A DNA stretch of 64,000 bases from Rossellomorea aquimaris (lineage in GTDB: Bacteria > Bacillota > Bacilli > Bacillales > Bacillaceae_B). The DNA lies in assembly GCF_008180865.1 (NCBI RefSeq), contig NZ_VTEX01000002.1, positions 372,001 to 436,000 of the forward strand, given 5' to 3'. The position numbers were made by a program, and so were the translations under genes. Position 1 is the stretch's first letter. Each line of letters opens with the position of its first letter. Below the pieces are notes generated by a model. The model did no database searches. It saw nothing but the letters and a program-made list of their open reading frames with translations, and was not told where the DNA came from. This document shows, piece by piece, positions 1 through 8,840 of the stretch.

Positions 1-57
1 TCAGCAAGTGATCGTCAAACCGTAATTGAATTAATCAAACAAACAATTGAAGTATAA
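1..57 (+). CDS. PTS system IIA component, C-terminal fragment
   Basis: The window opens inside a reading frame whose last 18 residues end in VIELIKQTIEV before TAA. This helical ending is usual for PTS EIIA proteins of the mannitol/fructose type that pair with ascorbate-like IIB and IIC. The next gene, a IIB subunit, starts 18 bases later after a strong ribosome binding site, which supports an operon and this reading. The phosphorylatable histidine lies upstream of the window, so the assignment rests on the tail and context. Confidence 0.6.
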   Translation, partial: SASDRQTVIELIKQTIEV

Positions 58-75
58 ATCAGAGGAGGAAATAAA

Positions 76-342
76 ATGAAAAAAGTATTAGTCGTATGTG
101 GAAATGGATTAGGAAGCAGCATGATCGTAGAAATGAATGTGAAAGCGGCACTGAAAGATATGGGAAAAGAAGCTGAGGTGTCCCACACGGACCTGACAAC
201 AGCCAAAACGGAACAGGCGGATCTTTTCCTAGGTTCTGAAGATATCGTCGAAAGCCTTGAAGACGGCCGCAAGAATGTCGTAAAGTTAAAGAATTTGATG
301 GATAAAAACGAACTCCGCGCAGCATTAGAAGCAAATATTTAG
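76..342 (+). CDS. PTS ascorbate-type transporter subunit IIB
   Basis: This 88-residue protein has the IIB P-loop signature near its N-terminus, VVCGNGLGSS. Cys8 is the expected phosphocysteine that receives phosphate from IIA and passes it to the sugar bound by IIC. Length and motif match the UlaB/SgcB-type lactose/ascorbate IIB family. It is preceded by AGAGGAGGAA and lies between the IIA end and the IIC gene. The substrate could be L-ascorbate or a related sugar; the sequence alone does not decide it. Confidence 0.9.
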   Translation: MKKVLVVCGNGLGSSMIVEMNVKAALKDMGKEAEVSHTDLTTAKTEQADLFLGSEDIVESLEDGRKNVVKLKNLMDKNELRAALEANI

Positions 343-371
343 TCCACTTTTAAAAGGAAGGAGCGATACAA

Positions 372-1739
372 ATGGTTGATATCATTATGAAGGATATACT
401 AGGTACACCCGCGATCCTTGTCGGTCTATTCGCCTTAATCGGACTCCTGATCCAGCGCAAGAATTCAGGGGATGTCGTGTCCGGAACCCTTAAAACAGTC
501 ATGGGCTTCGTCATTCTCGGGGCTGGTGCGAATGTACTCGTCCAGTCCCTGGGGCAATTTAGCAGCATGTTCAATCATGCCTTTGAAGTCGACGGGGTGA
601 TCCCGAACAATGAAGCCGTCGTCGCCCTTGCACAGGAAAGCTTCGGTACGGAGACAGCGATGATCATGCTGTTCGGTATGGTTGTCAATATTGTTATTGC
701 ACGTTTCAGTCCTTTTAAATACATCTTCTTAACCGGACATCATACCATGTTCATGGCCTGCTTGATCGCTGTCATCTTAACCACTGGTGGATTTACCGGA
801 GTATCATTGATCATTCTAGGCTCGATCATCCTTGGTGCATTGATGGTCCTGTCACCTGCGATGCTTCAGCCATTCACACGCAAAGTTACCGGGTCTGATG
901 ACTTTGCCGTCGGCCACTTCGGATCGATCGGGTATTTGGTGTCCGCCACAGTCGGTAAAGCAGTCGGTAAAGGTTCTAAATCGACAGAAGAAATCAAAGT
1001 TCCAAAGTCACTCGGCTTTCTCCGGGACACTTCCGTCTCAGTATCTCTGACGATGGTCATCCTGTTCTTTATCGTTGCAGGTGCAGCAGGTCCGGCTTTC
1101 GTTGAAGGAGAATTGAGCGGCGGACAGAACTTCCTTGTGTTTGCCTTTATGCAGGGGATCACCTTTGCCGTTGGTGTGTATATCATTTTAGCCGGGGTAC
1201 GTATGCTCCTTGGTGAAATCGTTCCAGCCTTCAAAGGGATCGCAGACAAAATCGTCCCGAATGCGAAACCCGCTCTTGATTGCCCGGCCATCTTCCCATT
1301 TGCAGGAAATGCCGTCATCATCGGTTTCTTGTTCAGCTTCATTGCCGGTCTCGTCAGCATGCTTTTCTTGCCTTTACTAGGATTGAAAGTAATCGTTCCA
1401 GGTCTTGTCCCCCACTTCTTCACAGGTGCAGCTGCCGGAGTCTTCGGTAATGCAACCGGCGGTCGAAGAGGTGCAGTCATCGGCTCCATGGCGAACGGCG
1501 TCATGATCAGCTTCCTGCCAGCCCTCTTATTGCCGGTTTTAGGCAATTTAGGATTCCAGGGGACAACATTTGGAGATGCGGACTTTGGATTGGTCGGCAT
1601 CGTGCTTGGAAATCTTGTCACCTTGATTGAATCGAATATGATTGTTTTCGCGTCAATCATCGTCCTTCTTGCCATCCTCTTCTTCATCAGCTTTAAGTCA
1701 AAGGGGACTGGGGAGAAGGAAGAGACAGAAGTTGCATAG
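372..1739 (+). CDS. PTS ascorbate-type transporter subunit IIC (UlaA/SgcC family)
   Basis: This 455-residue, strongly hydrophobic protein has the length and multi-helix pattern of the UlaA/SgcC permease family. It begins with hydrophobic helices (ILVGLFALIGLLIQ) and carries a characteristic NATGGRRGA segment in the second half. It is the membrane channel that moves the sugar while IIB phosphorylates it. The start follows AAGGAAGGAGCG and lies 29 bases after the IIB stop. A strong terminator follows at once, so this is the last gene of the operon. Confidence 0.92.
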   Translation: MVDIIMKDILGTPAILVGLFALIGLLIQRKNSGDVVSGTLKTVMGFVILGAGANVLVQSLGQFSSMFNHAFEVDGVIPNNEAVVALAQESFGTETAMIMLFGMVVNIVIARFSPFKYIFLTGHHTMFMACLIAVILTTGGFTGVSLIILGSIILGALMVLSPAMLQPFTRKVTGSDDFAVGHFGSIGYLVSATVGKAVGKGSKSTEEIKVPKSLGFLRDTSVSVSLTMVILFFIVAGAAGPAFVEGELSGGQNFLVFAFMQGITFAVGVYIILAGVRMLLGEIVPAFKGIADKIVPNAKPALDCPAIFPFAGNAVIIGFLFSFIAGLVSMLFLPLLGLKVIVPGLVPHFFTGAAAGVFGNATGGRRGAVIGSMANGVMISFLPALLLPVLGNLGFQGTTFGDADFGLVGIVLGNLVTLIESNMIVFASIIVLLAILFFISFKSKGTGEKEETEVA

Positions 1740-1746
1740 ATAAATT

Positions 1747-1784
1747 AAAACACTCGCTTCCTTATTTCAGGAAGCGAGTGTTTT
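1747..1784. terminator. Rho-independent terminator of the PTS operon
   Basis: A perfect 16-bp inverted repeat (AAAACACTCGCTTCCT and its complement) surrounds a 6-base loop a few bases after the IIC stop codon. The arms begin and end in A and T runs, so it can work in both directions. Confidence 0.93.
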
Positions 1785-1904
1785 ACCATATAAACAGGAA
1801 ATACCAGGACGGCTACCTTGCTTCCGAATGCACCCCATTTTTCATTCCTTTAACCTTTATAATAAAACTGTAGCCTTTAAACACATGAAAACTTCTCAAA
1901 AAAC

Positions 1905-2441
1905 CTACTCCGTGATAATCCCTTCTCCAACCCCAAACCGAATCAGACCTTCATAAGGATCTCCCGTAATATCAAAAAGCTTACAAAACGCGGGCTCTGT
2001 CTTATATCCTTGGTTTTTGAGATGTATCACTTTCTGTTTGAGACCAGGATATCTTTGCAACAGTTCATGTTCAATCATCATATGGAGATACGCATGTTGC
2101 TTATGTACCGGTTGGGCTTGTCCAAATAGCTCAAACTCAAAACCACTAAAGGTAAAATTCGCCTTCACGACTTCTTTCCCATTAATCGTTTTCCTTTTGA
2201 TTGTAAAGCCATCTTTTTTGTTGTATAACGTTTGGATCAATTCTTCAAATGGGTCTAATTCCTGTACTTCCATAATGATGTCCAGGTCTGAACCCGTAAT
2301 GTCTATACCAATGGGCAGCGTTCCGCATAGAACAGGATTATAGGTATTCATGTCTTTCAAAATATCCAGTTCCATGATGACTGCATATGCCTCTTGTTGC
2401 CTGTCCGTCCCCTTTTTCATACTTGCGAATAAATCTATCAT
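1905..2441 (-). CDS. DUF4269 family protein, nucleotidyltransferase-like
   Basis: The 178-residue protein matches the DUF4269 pattern. It has an N-terminal stretch KKGTDRQQEAY followed by NPVLCGTLPIGIDITGSDLD, which resembles the G-S-x-D-x-D active site of the nucleotidyltransferase fold. Its biochemical role is unknown. The reading frame stays open upstream to 2546, but family members usually begin at the residues MIDLFASMKKGT, so I place the start at 2441. A promoter-like TTGAAG / TATATC pair (17-bp spacing) lies just upstream of the longer frame. It is a single minus-strand gene. Confidence 0.8.
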   Translation of the reverse strand: MIDLFASMKKGTDRQQEAYAVIMELDILKDMNTYNPVLCGTLPIGIDITGSDLDIIMEVQELDPFEELIQTLYNKKDGFTIKRKTINGKEVVKANFTFSGFEFELFGQAQPVHKQHAYLHMMIEHELLQRYPGLKQKVIHLKNQGYKTEPAFCKLFDITGDPYEGLIRFGVGEGIITE

Positions 2442-2716
2442 CGGTACACCATCCCTGCCTGACGATTTTTCAATGCAAATATACCAACTCTTATTATCCG
2501 AGAAATCTTTTATCTTAATAATGACATTTAATTTACATTTCTTCATCCCATTTAATGAAGAAATAAAAGATATAATTTCAGCTTAGAGCTTCTTCAAGTT
2601 AGCACACCAATACAAAGCTGCTGCCATTGTTTCACTTTCAAAAACTCATACAGCCTCTTTAGCCAACACATTTAATCGGACGCACGTAAACCCATCACTA
2701 ACTTAAATATTATTAA

Positions 2717-3331
2717 TTACTTTGGACCAATACCCCTCCAAAAAAGATCAACCAAAGCTTGTGCTGTTTTTTGGGGACCACCTAGTTCCTCTATTAGATC
2801 TTTTTTGTTGCGAATCATTGCCACCGTAGAAAATGCATGTGCAAGCAATAATGGGTTTGTTACCACTATTTCACCTTTTTCCATAGCTTGCTTGAATATA
2901 TCTTCCAGCGCTTTATGAACTTCCCTCTCGGCACCTCGAATGTCCTGAATATGATTCTCTGTTAGTGAGAAAGCAGCTTCTTTTAATAACGTTTCAAAAT
3001 CAATGTGGGGTCTCATTAAATGATCCAGTGTGACTTCATATAATTTGTGCTTCAAGCCATTAGAACTATGTAAAAGTTTCTCTGTTTGTACTGTGATTCG
3101 TAGGAACATACTGGACACAGCGACTGCGAATAAGTTTGCTTTGTTTTTAAAATAATAGTAAACGCTGGCTTTGGTCACACTACACGCCTCAGCCACTTGC
3201 TCCATGGAAACACCCTCATATCCATATGTTAAAAATAGATGGGCAGATGTCTTTAAGATTTTCTCCCTCGTTAGATTGTTCTCAATTTTTATTTTTGGTC
3301 TTCCTGGTTTTTTAGGAAACTCGCTATCCAT
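2717..3331 (-). CDS. TetR/AcrR family transcriptional regulator
   Basis: This 204-residue protein has a typical TetR N-terminal helix-turn-helix at about residues 22-68, with VSMEQVAEACSVTKASVYYYF as the DNA-reading part, followed by a helical ligand domain. A basic KKPGRPKIK segment precedes it. The frame extends upstream, but AAGGAGGTACCC directly before the ATG at 3331 fixes the start. A perfect palindrome lies 34 bases upstream of the start and is a likely autoregulatory operator. The target genes and inducer are unknown; the divergent membrane protein at 3775 is one candidate. Confidence 0.9.
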   Translation of the reverse strand: MDSEFPKKPGRPKIKIENNLTREKILKTSAHLFLTYGYEGVSMEQVAEACSVTKASVYYYFKNKANLFAVAVSSMFLRITVQTEKLLHSSNGLKHKLYEVTLDHLMRPHIDFETLLKEAAFSLTENHIQDIRGAEREVHKALEDIFKQAMEKGEIVVTNPLLLAHAFSTVAMIRNKKDLIEELGGPQKTAQALVDLFWRGIGPK

Positions 3332-3364
3332 GGGTACCTCCTTGATATTCAAAAAAAATATATT

Positions 3365-3382
3365 ATTAATCATTTGATTAAT
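3365..3382. promoter_or_regulatory. Candidate TetR operator palindrome
   Basis: The sequence ATTAATCATTTGATTAAT is a perfect inverted repeat of two 8-base arms with a 2-base centre. It lies between the TetR start codon and the divergent gene, where operators of such regulators normally lie. Binding by this TetR is inferred, not shown. Confidence 0.6.
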
Positions 3383-3468
3383 TAACCTTCGAGTATATAT
3401 AATTAATGAAGATATACTGACTGAATCTATTGTAATAAATTTAGTAAAAAAAACAAATGTAGAAATAA

Positions 3469-3621
3469 ACCTTTTATACATGGTCACAACAGACGTATGA
3501 ACCGTCTCAGATACTCTACACCCTCATAAATAAAGATGAAATCAACTATGAGAAAGATTGGATCATTTTCAACCCGACTGAAACGATTACGTTTGTGATG
3601 CTGACACTAAGTATAAAGTAA
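3469..3621 (+). pseudogene. Possible gene remnant of about 50 codons
   Basis: One plus-strand frame stays open for 50 codons, with protein-like composition (for example YEPSQILYTLINKDEINYEK and DWIIFNPTETITFVM), and ends at TAA. It has no start codon with a ribosome binding site and overlaps the upstream region of the TetR gene. I do not recognise the family. It may be the decayed end of a gene lost from this spot. Confidence 0.25.
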
Positions 3622-3774
3622 GGACGATCACAATAGAAACTAAAGTATTAATCCTGCTCAGAGATAACCTGACATTAAACGGTGGTGTGAGTTAGCCTTT
3701 TACCTTTAACATTGATTAATTTATAAGAAACAATTCGTATTATTTAAAAGAATACTAGAACGGAGGGAATCAAA

Positions 3775-4443
3775 ATCGATACATTTCTTTTTAGCTTCTT
3801 CTCAATTGCTTACATAGGGGTTTTGATCATTGGAGTAATCTGCCTTAGAACTTACAAATTAAAAAGTATAGTTTTTCTATTGCCAGTTATTGTCGGCCTT
3901 ATTTATGACAACGGAATCATAGCAATAGGTCAGTTAATAGGGGAAGGGGAAATATTAAAACGATTAAACCTGGCACGATTCTGGATACATGCATTTTTCA
4001 CGCCTCTTCTCGTGTTATTTTCTTGGAAAACATTGGAGCAAGGAGAAGTATTGTGGGCTAAGAAACCTTTAAGTAAGTTTTCTGCCTATGCATTGACTTT
4101 TTCATTGGTATTATTTGAACTTTTTACTGAGGTATCAGGACTTCATTTAGTGGCGAATATGGAAAATGGCGTCCTAAGCTATAGCTCTGACGAACCTTCA
4201 AGTGGCCCGCCCGTTATGGTACTAATAGTATCACTTGTATTGCTTGTGGCTTCAATCATCATCTGGAGTAAACAAAAATGGAAGTGGTTTTTTGCCGGTT
4301 CCCTTGCAATGATCATCGGAAGTGCTGTAAGTTTACCGATTGATAGCGGAGCCATCACAAATTTCTTTGAACTAGGTCTTATAACCTCCTTACTCGGTAC
4401 GGCAATCTTCCAGAGTATAAACATTACAAAAGACTCCCCCTAA
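3775..4443 (+). CDS. Multi-pass membrane protein of unknown function, apparent ATC start
   Basis: The protein is mostly hydrophobic with about six membrane segments (for example VFLLPVIVGLIYDNGIIAIG and VMVLIVSLVLLVASIIIW). The first usual start is TTG at 3823, which has no ribosome binding site and would cut into the first helix. A strong CGGAGGG sits 7 bases before an in-frame ATC at 3775, and the codons from there read DTFLFSFFSIAYIGVLIIG, an excellent first helix. I therefore place the start at ATC, giving 222 residues. This is either a rare non-ATG start or a damaged ATG. The family is not recognised. Confidence 0.65.
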   Translation: MDTFLFSFFSIAYIGVLIIGVICLRTYKLKSIVFLLPVIVGLIYDNGIIAIGQLIGEGEILKRLNLARFWIHAFFTPLLVLFSWKTLEQGEVLWAKKPLSKFSAYALTFSLVLFELFTEVSGLHLVANMENGVLSYSSDEPSSGPPVMVLIVSLVLLVASIIIWSKQKWKWFFAGSLAMIIGSAVSLPIDSGAITNFFELGLITSLLGTAIFQSINITKDSP

Positions 4444-4535
4444 GAAAACACGAGTTTAAAATGATAATAATTACCAATTTGATATCCTTAAATATATTCT
4501 AGAAATCTAAATACTTTATAAAAGGTGATTTTTGA

Positions 4536-5081
4536 ATGATTACAATTCAGACATACATTTCAAAAAAAGACTGCAAAGAGATGACCTTAAAGGGTGCTAT
4601 CTATCATGATTTTTCACCTCTTGGCGAACCTTTGTCAAGAGAGTATGGTAATAATCAATTAATCAAATCAGATGGAATTTCAATCTTTGGTGCTGTTGAG
4701 ATTTCCATCTATCAAAAACCTCTTTCTACCTTTAATGATTGGGATGATGTTGATGAATTATGGCTTTCACTTCTAGAATCTTTGAAACACTGCTTGAAAT
4801 ATGGTCATGGTATTAGCGGCTTCTCGATGCGGACCTTGGATTGGGAAATGAAATTAATGAAAGAAGATAGTAACGACTCTATATTATTCACTTGGAATCA
4901 TTGGGATGCAGGTTGGAATACCGTTTATGAAATGATCACCGTTTGTCTTCCCAAAAAAAAATTGGTGGATAACTTATTGGCTGAAGGGGAATTTTATGTT
5001 GAATTTAGGAATTCTTTATCGGACAGTGGTCCGAGCAGTAAAATGAAGAGATTAATTGATGAAATTAAATCCTTTAACTAG
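4536..5081 (+). CDS. Conserved-looking protein of unknown function
   Basis: This 181-residue soluble protein starts at ATG after AAAAGGTG. It is rich in aromatic residues and acidic stretches (FNDWDDVDELWLSLLESL, TWNHWDAGWNTVYEMI) and has no membrane segment or signal peptide. I do not recognise a domain. It reads in the same direction as the membrane protein upstream with a 92-base gap, and a terminator follows. Confidence 0.75.
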   Translation: MITIQTYISKKDCKEMTLKGAIYHDFSPLGEPLSREYGNNQLIKSDGISIFGAVEISIYQKPLSTFNDWDDVDELWLSLLESLKHCLKYGHGISGFSMRTLDWEMKLMKEDSNDSILFTWNHWDAGWNTVYEMITVCLPKKKLVDNLLAEGEFYVEFRNSLSDSGPSSKMKRLIDEIKSFN

Positions 5082-5174
5082 CGTTAAATATCCATTAATC
5101 CGAATAGCTTTCATTAGAAGAATGATAGGTTTATGTTCTGAGAAAAGTTGATGATTGAAATGATGAATTCAGAG

Positions 5175-5210
5175 AGCAGCTACAAGAAATGAATGTAGCT
5201 GCTTTTCTTT
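5175..5210 (+). terminator. Rho-independent terminator
   Basis: AGCAGCTACA pairs with TGTAGCTGCT around a 9-base loop and is followed by TTTCTTT. It lies about 95 bases after the 4536-5081 gene and ends that transcript. Confidence 0.8.
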
Positions 5211-5371
5211 AAGAAAAATGGTCATGTCCCCACCAAATCTTTTAATGGATGGAAAAATCCTATGGCAAGATAATAGTGTTTCCTAGATTTACATAAAGAC
5301 AGGGCCCTTATTAAGCAGATGTGGACAGGAATCAGGATCAACATGAATAGGAGCTTTGCTAAATGATGCAC

Positions 5372-6370
5372 TTAATACATATCCTTCTGAGTGAAATTCC
5401 AAAACGCAATTGCAAGGCAAGCGACAGTCCATACTCCAAGCACTGTTAATGAAAACGGCAGTGACATCCCTTCGATTGGAGGAGCTTGACCTTCTATGTA
5501 GTTGATGAGATCAAAATTCAAGTTCACCAAATACTTTGAGCTCGTCCAGCTTGAACCGATAGAAGATAAGAGGGTGCCTGCAATCAACACAGCCATCATC
5601 GCCCCGATACCAGTAGCTGTATTTTTCACAAGTACTGAAATCATCAGGCTTATAGTTCCAACAGTCGCTGTAACTACCCAGGCAAGACCCGCTGACATCA
5701 GCAAGTATTCCCACATCGGAAGGGTATGGATATATGTCGTCGAAAACTCACCTGATGGAGAAGCTTGAAAGCCCGTCAGAATAGGTGCCGTCCAGCCATC
5801 ATATCCAAGTACAATCCCTGAAATCCCATAGCAGACAATCACCGTAGCTGCCATCAGCATCGATGTATACAGCAAAACCGTCAGCCATTTGGCCATCAGG
5901 ATTTTCCATCGTTTTACCGGTCGGGACAATAATGTCTTGATGGTCCCATCATTGTATTCCCCACTCACAACATCAGCCATAATAATAATGATGAGTAAAG
6001 GCAGGACTAGTGTGAGTCCCTGTGAGAAGAAGATGCGGATGAATGTTGGTGCTCCCGGATAGTTCGGGTTGATGTCGTTGTCCAAGTAATACTGCTTTTG
6101 CTTCAAATCAAATTCAAGGAATTGTCTGACCTCATCTTGGATCCCACTTGATGCAAGCCGGTTTTGACGATCGACTATCTCCTGCTGCAGCTCCACTCGC
6201 CAGTCCAGAGTACCCTGCTTTTCCATCTTCTCTTGTATCTCCCGGTATTGTGCATATGTAAACATGGAGACTAGAATGATTAATATGGCGATAACAACCG
6301 CAAAGCGTTTTTTTGAAGCAATTTTCATTACTTCATTATGAATCAGACCAATCATATTTGGGTTAGACAA
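5372..6370 (-). CDS. ABC-2 type transporter permease
   Basis: This 332-residue membrane protein has an N-terminal helix at about residues 22-41, a charged extracytoplasmic domain of about 70 residues, then five further helices. The order fits the ABC-2 permeases of BcrB/YtrC-like exporters. The motif GEYNDGTIKTLLSRPVKRW after the second helix is typical of that family. It overlaps the upstream ATP-binding gene by 8 bases, so the two are translated as a pair. The likely role is export of a lipid-like or peptide compound, or resistance to one; the substrate is unknown. Confidence 0.88.
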   Translation of the reverse strand: MSNPNMIGLIHNEVMKIASKKRFAVVIAILIILVSMFTYAQYREIQEKMEKQGTLDWRVELQQEIVDRQNRLASSGIQDEVRQFLEFDLKQKQYYLDNDINPNYPGAPTFIRIFFSQGLTLVLPLLIIIIMADVVSGEYNDGTIKTLLSRPVKRWKILMAKWLTVLLYTSMLMAATVIVCYGISGIVLGYDGWTAPILTGFQASPSGEFSTTYIHTLPMWEYLLMSAGLAWVVTATVGTISLMISVLVKNTATGIGAMMAVLIAGTLLSSIGSSWTSSKYLVNLNFDLINYIEGQAPPIEGMSLPFSLTVLGVWTVACLAIAFWNFTQKDMY

Positions 6371-7289
6371 TATGATCGCCCCCTGTCAAACTAATAAATA
6401 AGTCCTCCAATGTCTGGACCTTCCTTTCGATTGTCCATACCTCAATTCCCGCCTTTAGTAAAGATTCATTCAGGATCGAAGTTTTGCTTTCATCCATAAG
6501 AGTATGGACAGTATGATCATCGTACAGTTCTGCAGCTTGTACATAGGGAGATGCTTTAAAGATATCAAGTGCACGAAAAGCATCATTGACTCTCCAGTCC
6601 ACACCTGATGACAATGCATCCACTAAATCACTTACCGTGCCTACCTTCACGATTCTCCCATGGCTCATTATAGCCACTCGATTGGCCAGCAACTCGATTT
6701 CACTTAATATATGACTGGATACAAGAACTGAAAGACCCGTTTCGTCGACCAGTTTCCTGATAAATGTACGAAGATCCTTTATTCCCATTGGATCCAATCC
6801 ATTCGTAGGTTCATCCAATATAAGCACATCCGGCCGGCCTAACAATGCTTGTGCAATCCCGAGCCTCTGACGCATTCCCAGTGAATAGGTCTGTACTTGG
6901 TCATCTATTCGTGCAGTCAGATCAACCAGATCAATTACCTCTTGTATTCGTTCACTATCCACCTTAGGCAGCATCCGTGCAAATATTTGCAGATTTTCCC
7001 GACCGCTTAAATACTTATATAACTCTGGGTTTTCAACGATAGAACCAAGGCGCTGCATGGCCTGTACAAATTGCTTTCTTACATCAAAATCACAGATTTG
7101 AATTTTCCCTGACGTTGGCTTGATTAGACCAACGAGCATTCGAATAGTAGTCGTTTTTCCAGCACCATTTGGACCAAGGAATCCAAATACTTCTCCTGGA
7201 TATATTTCAAATGATATATTATCTATAATCGTCTTTTTCCCTATTACTTTCGTTACATTTTTCAATTGAACTGTTGGCTTTATGCTCAT
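6363..7289 (-). CDS. ABC transporter ATP-binding protein (BcrA-like)
   Basis: The 308-residue ATPase shows Walker A GPNGAGKTT at 39-47, a signature variant YSLGMRQR at 135-142, Walker B VLILDEP at 155-161 and the switch histidine in SSHIL at 193. The ATPase domain covers about 230 residues, and the C-terminal extension is typical of BcrA/YtrB-type drug-efflux ATPases. It energises the permease encoded downstream, with which its gene overlaps. A divergent SGNH hydrolase starts on the other strand about 100 bases away. Confidence 0.93.
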   Translation of the reverse strand: MSIKPTVQLKNVTKVIGKKTIIDNISFEIYPGEVFGFLGPNGAGKTTTIRMLVGLIKPTSGKIQICDFDVRKQFVQAMQRLGSIVENPELYKYLSGRENLQIFARMLPKVDSERIQEVIDLVDLTARIDDQVQTYSLGMRQRLGIAQALLGRPDVLILDEPTNGLDPMGIKDLRTFIRKLVDETGLSVLVSSHILSEIELLANRVAIMSHGRIVKVGTVSDLVDALSSGVDWRVNDAFRALDIFKASPYVQAAELYDDHTVHTLMDESKTSILNESLLKAGIEVWTIERKVQTLEDLFISLTGGDHIV

Positions 7290-7395
7290 ATCATCACCCT
7301 ATATCTATTCTAACGAACTTTTTTCTCAATTGCTCTTTTAAATACTCAGCATGAGTAAAAGTTGGTACAATCATAATAGAAGGAGAGATCAAGAG

Positions 7396-8166
7396 ATGAA
7401 AAAATGGATGTGGCAACTATTTATCACCCTTTCCCTTGCACTGACAGTCCTATTTGGATATGGATTTGTGAGAGCCTATTGGGATGTCGCCAACCCTCCC
7501 CAAGAGAAGATATTAGCAGAATCAGAAGAAGCTCCTGTCACTCCTGGAGAAACGTATATTGCACTTGGCGATTCATTGACAAGGGGGGTAGGATCATCAA
7601 AGGGAGAAGGTTTTGTCCCGCTGGTTGGAAATCCACTTAAAGAAACTAATACTGTGGAGCGGTACCAAAACTTAGGCATACGGGGTGCAAGGATTGAAGA
7701 TTTACTGGCACAGTTAGAACAAAAGGATGTCAAGAGATCTCTTAAGGACGCCAAGATCATTTCCATCACGATTGGGGGAAACAATCTCTTTAATTCCGGT
7801 GAGATTTTAAACAATTATTCGGAAACTGCAGCTCTTGGCATTCTGGAAACCGAAATTCCTAACTTGGAAAAAGCGTTTCAAACCATTCGTGAAATAAATA
7901 AGGATGCAGTCATCCTCTACATGGGACTATATAATCCCTTTAAGGAATTGCCGGACGGGGATTCCTTTGATTCTGTCATCCAAAAATGGAATGAATCCGC
8001 CCGCACATTAGGCTTAAAATACGAAGTTCACGTTGTGGATACCTTCAATTTGGTAACGGATGCCAAACGCGATCTTTCAAGTGACAACTTCCACCCTAAT
8101 GATGCTACTTATCAGCAAATAGCTGACAGTCTATCACTTGTCATTGAAAAAAACATTATACAATAA
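7396..8166 (+). CDS. SGNH/GDSL-type lipase or esterase, membrane-anchored (YpmR-like)
   Basis: The 256-residue protein has an N-terminal membrane segment (about residues 6-26) and then an SGNH hydrolase domain outside the cell. The blocks are visible: ALGDSLTRG with Ser60, NLGIRGA, TIGGNN with Asn130, and SDNFHPND with Asp230 and His233. The architecture and length fit the YpmR family of Bacillus. The frame is open further upstream, but GAAGGAGAG before ATG 7396 decides the start. The natural ester substrate is unknown. Confidence 0.9.
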   Translation: MKKWMWQLFITLSLALTVLFGYGFVRAYWDVANPPQEKILAESEEAPVTPGETYIALGDSLTRGVGSSKGEGFVPLVGNPLKETNTVERYQNLGIRGARIEDLLAQLEQKDVKRSLKDAKIISITIGGNNLFNSGEILNNYSETAALGILETEIPNLEKAFQTIREINKDAVILYMGLYNPFKELPDGDSFDSVIQKWNESARTLGLKYEVHVVDTFNLVTDAKRDLSSDNFHPNDATYQQIADSLSLVIEKNIIQ

Positions 8167-8170
8167 TCCC

Positions 8171-8203
8171 AAAAAGCCATGGGGACAGGTACCGTGGCTT
8201 TTT
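8171..8203 (+). terminator. Terminator built around half of a dispersed repeat
   Basis: AAAAAGCCA pairs with TGGCTTTTT just after the SGNH stop codon. The 15 bases between the arms, and the flanking CCA, are identical to the left arm of the palindromes at 48289 and 46094 (CATGGGGACAGGTACCG), so the terminator contains half of a repeat. Confidence 0.75.
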
Positions 8204-8367
8204 CTAAATCATGCCAAGAAACCTGTTCTTATGCCCTTGGCTTGACTCTCTTCATTCCCCCATAACCATATTTAAAAGGAATGAAGTCATCAATGATACA
8301 CACCTGACGAGATATTTAATAGAACCTTTCCGGCGCTTTGAAAAACAAATAGATAACCTCTTATTAA

Positions 8368-8811
8368 CTAAATGCTAGGTACAAAAGATTGATCCCTTAC
8401 CACCACTGTTTCAGGTACAAACTTTATTAAAATATTGCTATCGCCTAACCCCTGAAATCTTGGATCCCACTTCTCTTCTTCTGGTCCAAGATAACGCTCG
8501 AGTAACCGTGTTGCAATCGTCTTATCAAAAGGCTCAACCGTAGCTTTTCCTCTGAACCCTGCATGTAATACTATTCCTGTTGTATGATCGAGATCTACGA
8601 TACCAATGGCGCACTCCGGGTGTTCTTTGATTCTCCCGGGGAAACTATCTGAAGATGGTGTGCCGATGATATAGATATGTTCATTTTCCCAGTAAAACCA
8701 AACAGGTGACTCTCTCGGACCTTCCATGGATAATGTAGAAAGGTGCGCAAATAGAGGTTTTTCAAGAAATTCATCCAGATCAAAGCTTTTATTACCATTT
8801 ATAATTTCCAA
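8368..8811 (-). CDS. Pyridoxamine 5'-phosphate oxidase family flavoprotein
   Basis: This 147-residue protein fits the split beta-barrel fold of PNPOx-like proteins: an N-terminal LFAHLSTLSMEGPRESPVWF strand pair, a central YIIGTPSSDSFPGRIKEHPE region that normally binds flavin phosphate, and RGKATVEPF. Such small members bind FMN or F420 and reduce or sequester diverse compounds. The start is TTG at 8811 with GAGGA 10 bases upstream; no ATG fits. The next upstream gene lies 29 bases away on the same strand. Confidence 0.85.
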   Translation of the reverse strand: MEIINGNKSFDLDEFLEKPLFAHLSTLSMEGPRESPVWFYWENEHIYIIGTPSSDSFPGRIKEHPECAIGIVDLDHTTGIVLHAGFRGKATVEPFDKTIATRLLERYLGPEEEKWDPRFQGLGDSNILIKFVPETVVVRDQSFVPSI

Positions 8812-8840
8812 GTCTATTTCATCCTCTCATTATATAAAAC

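Noticed and set aside
866..1687. Long minus-strand frame inside the PTS IIC gene
   Set aside because: It lies fully within a well-supported membrane transporter gene and its composition (many Pro, Lys, Thr) is that of an antisense shadow; there is no ribosome binding site.
2442..2546. Longer N-terminus for the DUF4269 protein
   Set aside because: The extra 35 residues do not resemble the family, whose members begin near MIDLFASMKKGT; the distal start has no clear ribosome binding site.
8247..8378. Plus-strand open stretch reading FKRNEVINDTHLTRYLIEPF
   Set aside because: It looks protein-like for about 35 codons but has no start, and its end overlaps the converging 8368 gene; too weak to call even a remnant with confidence.
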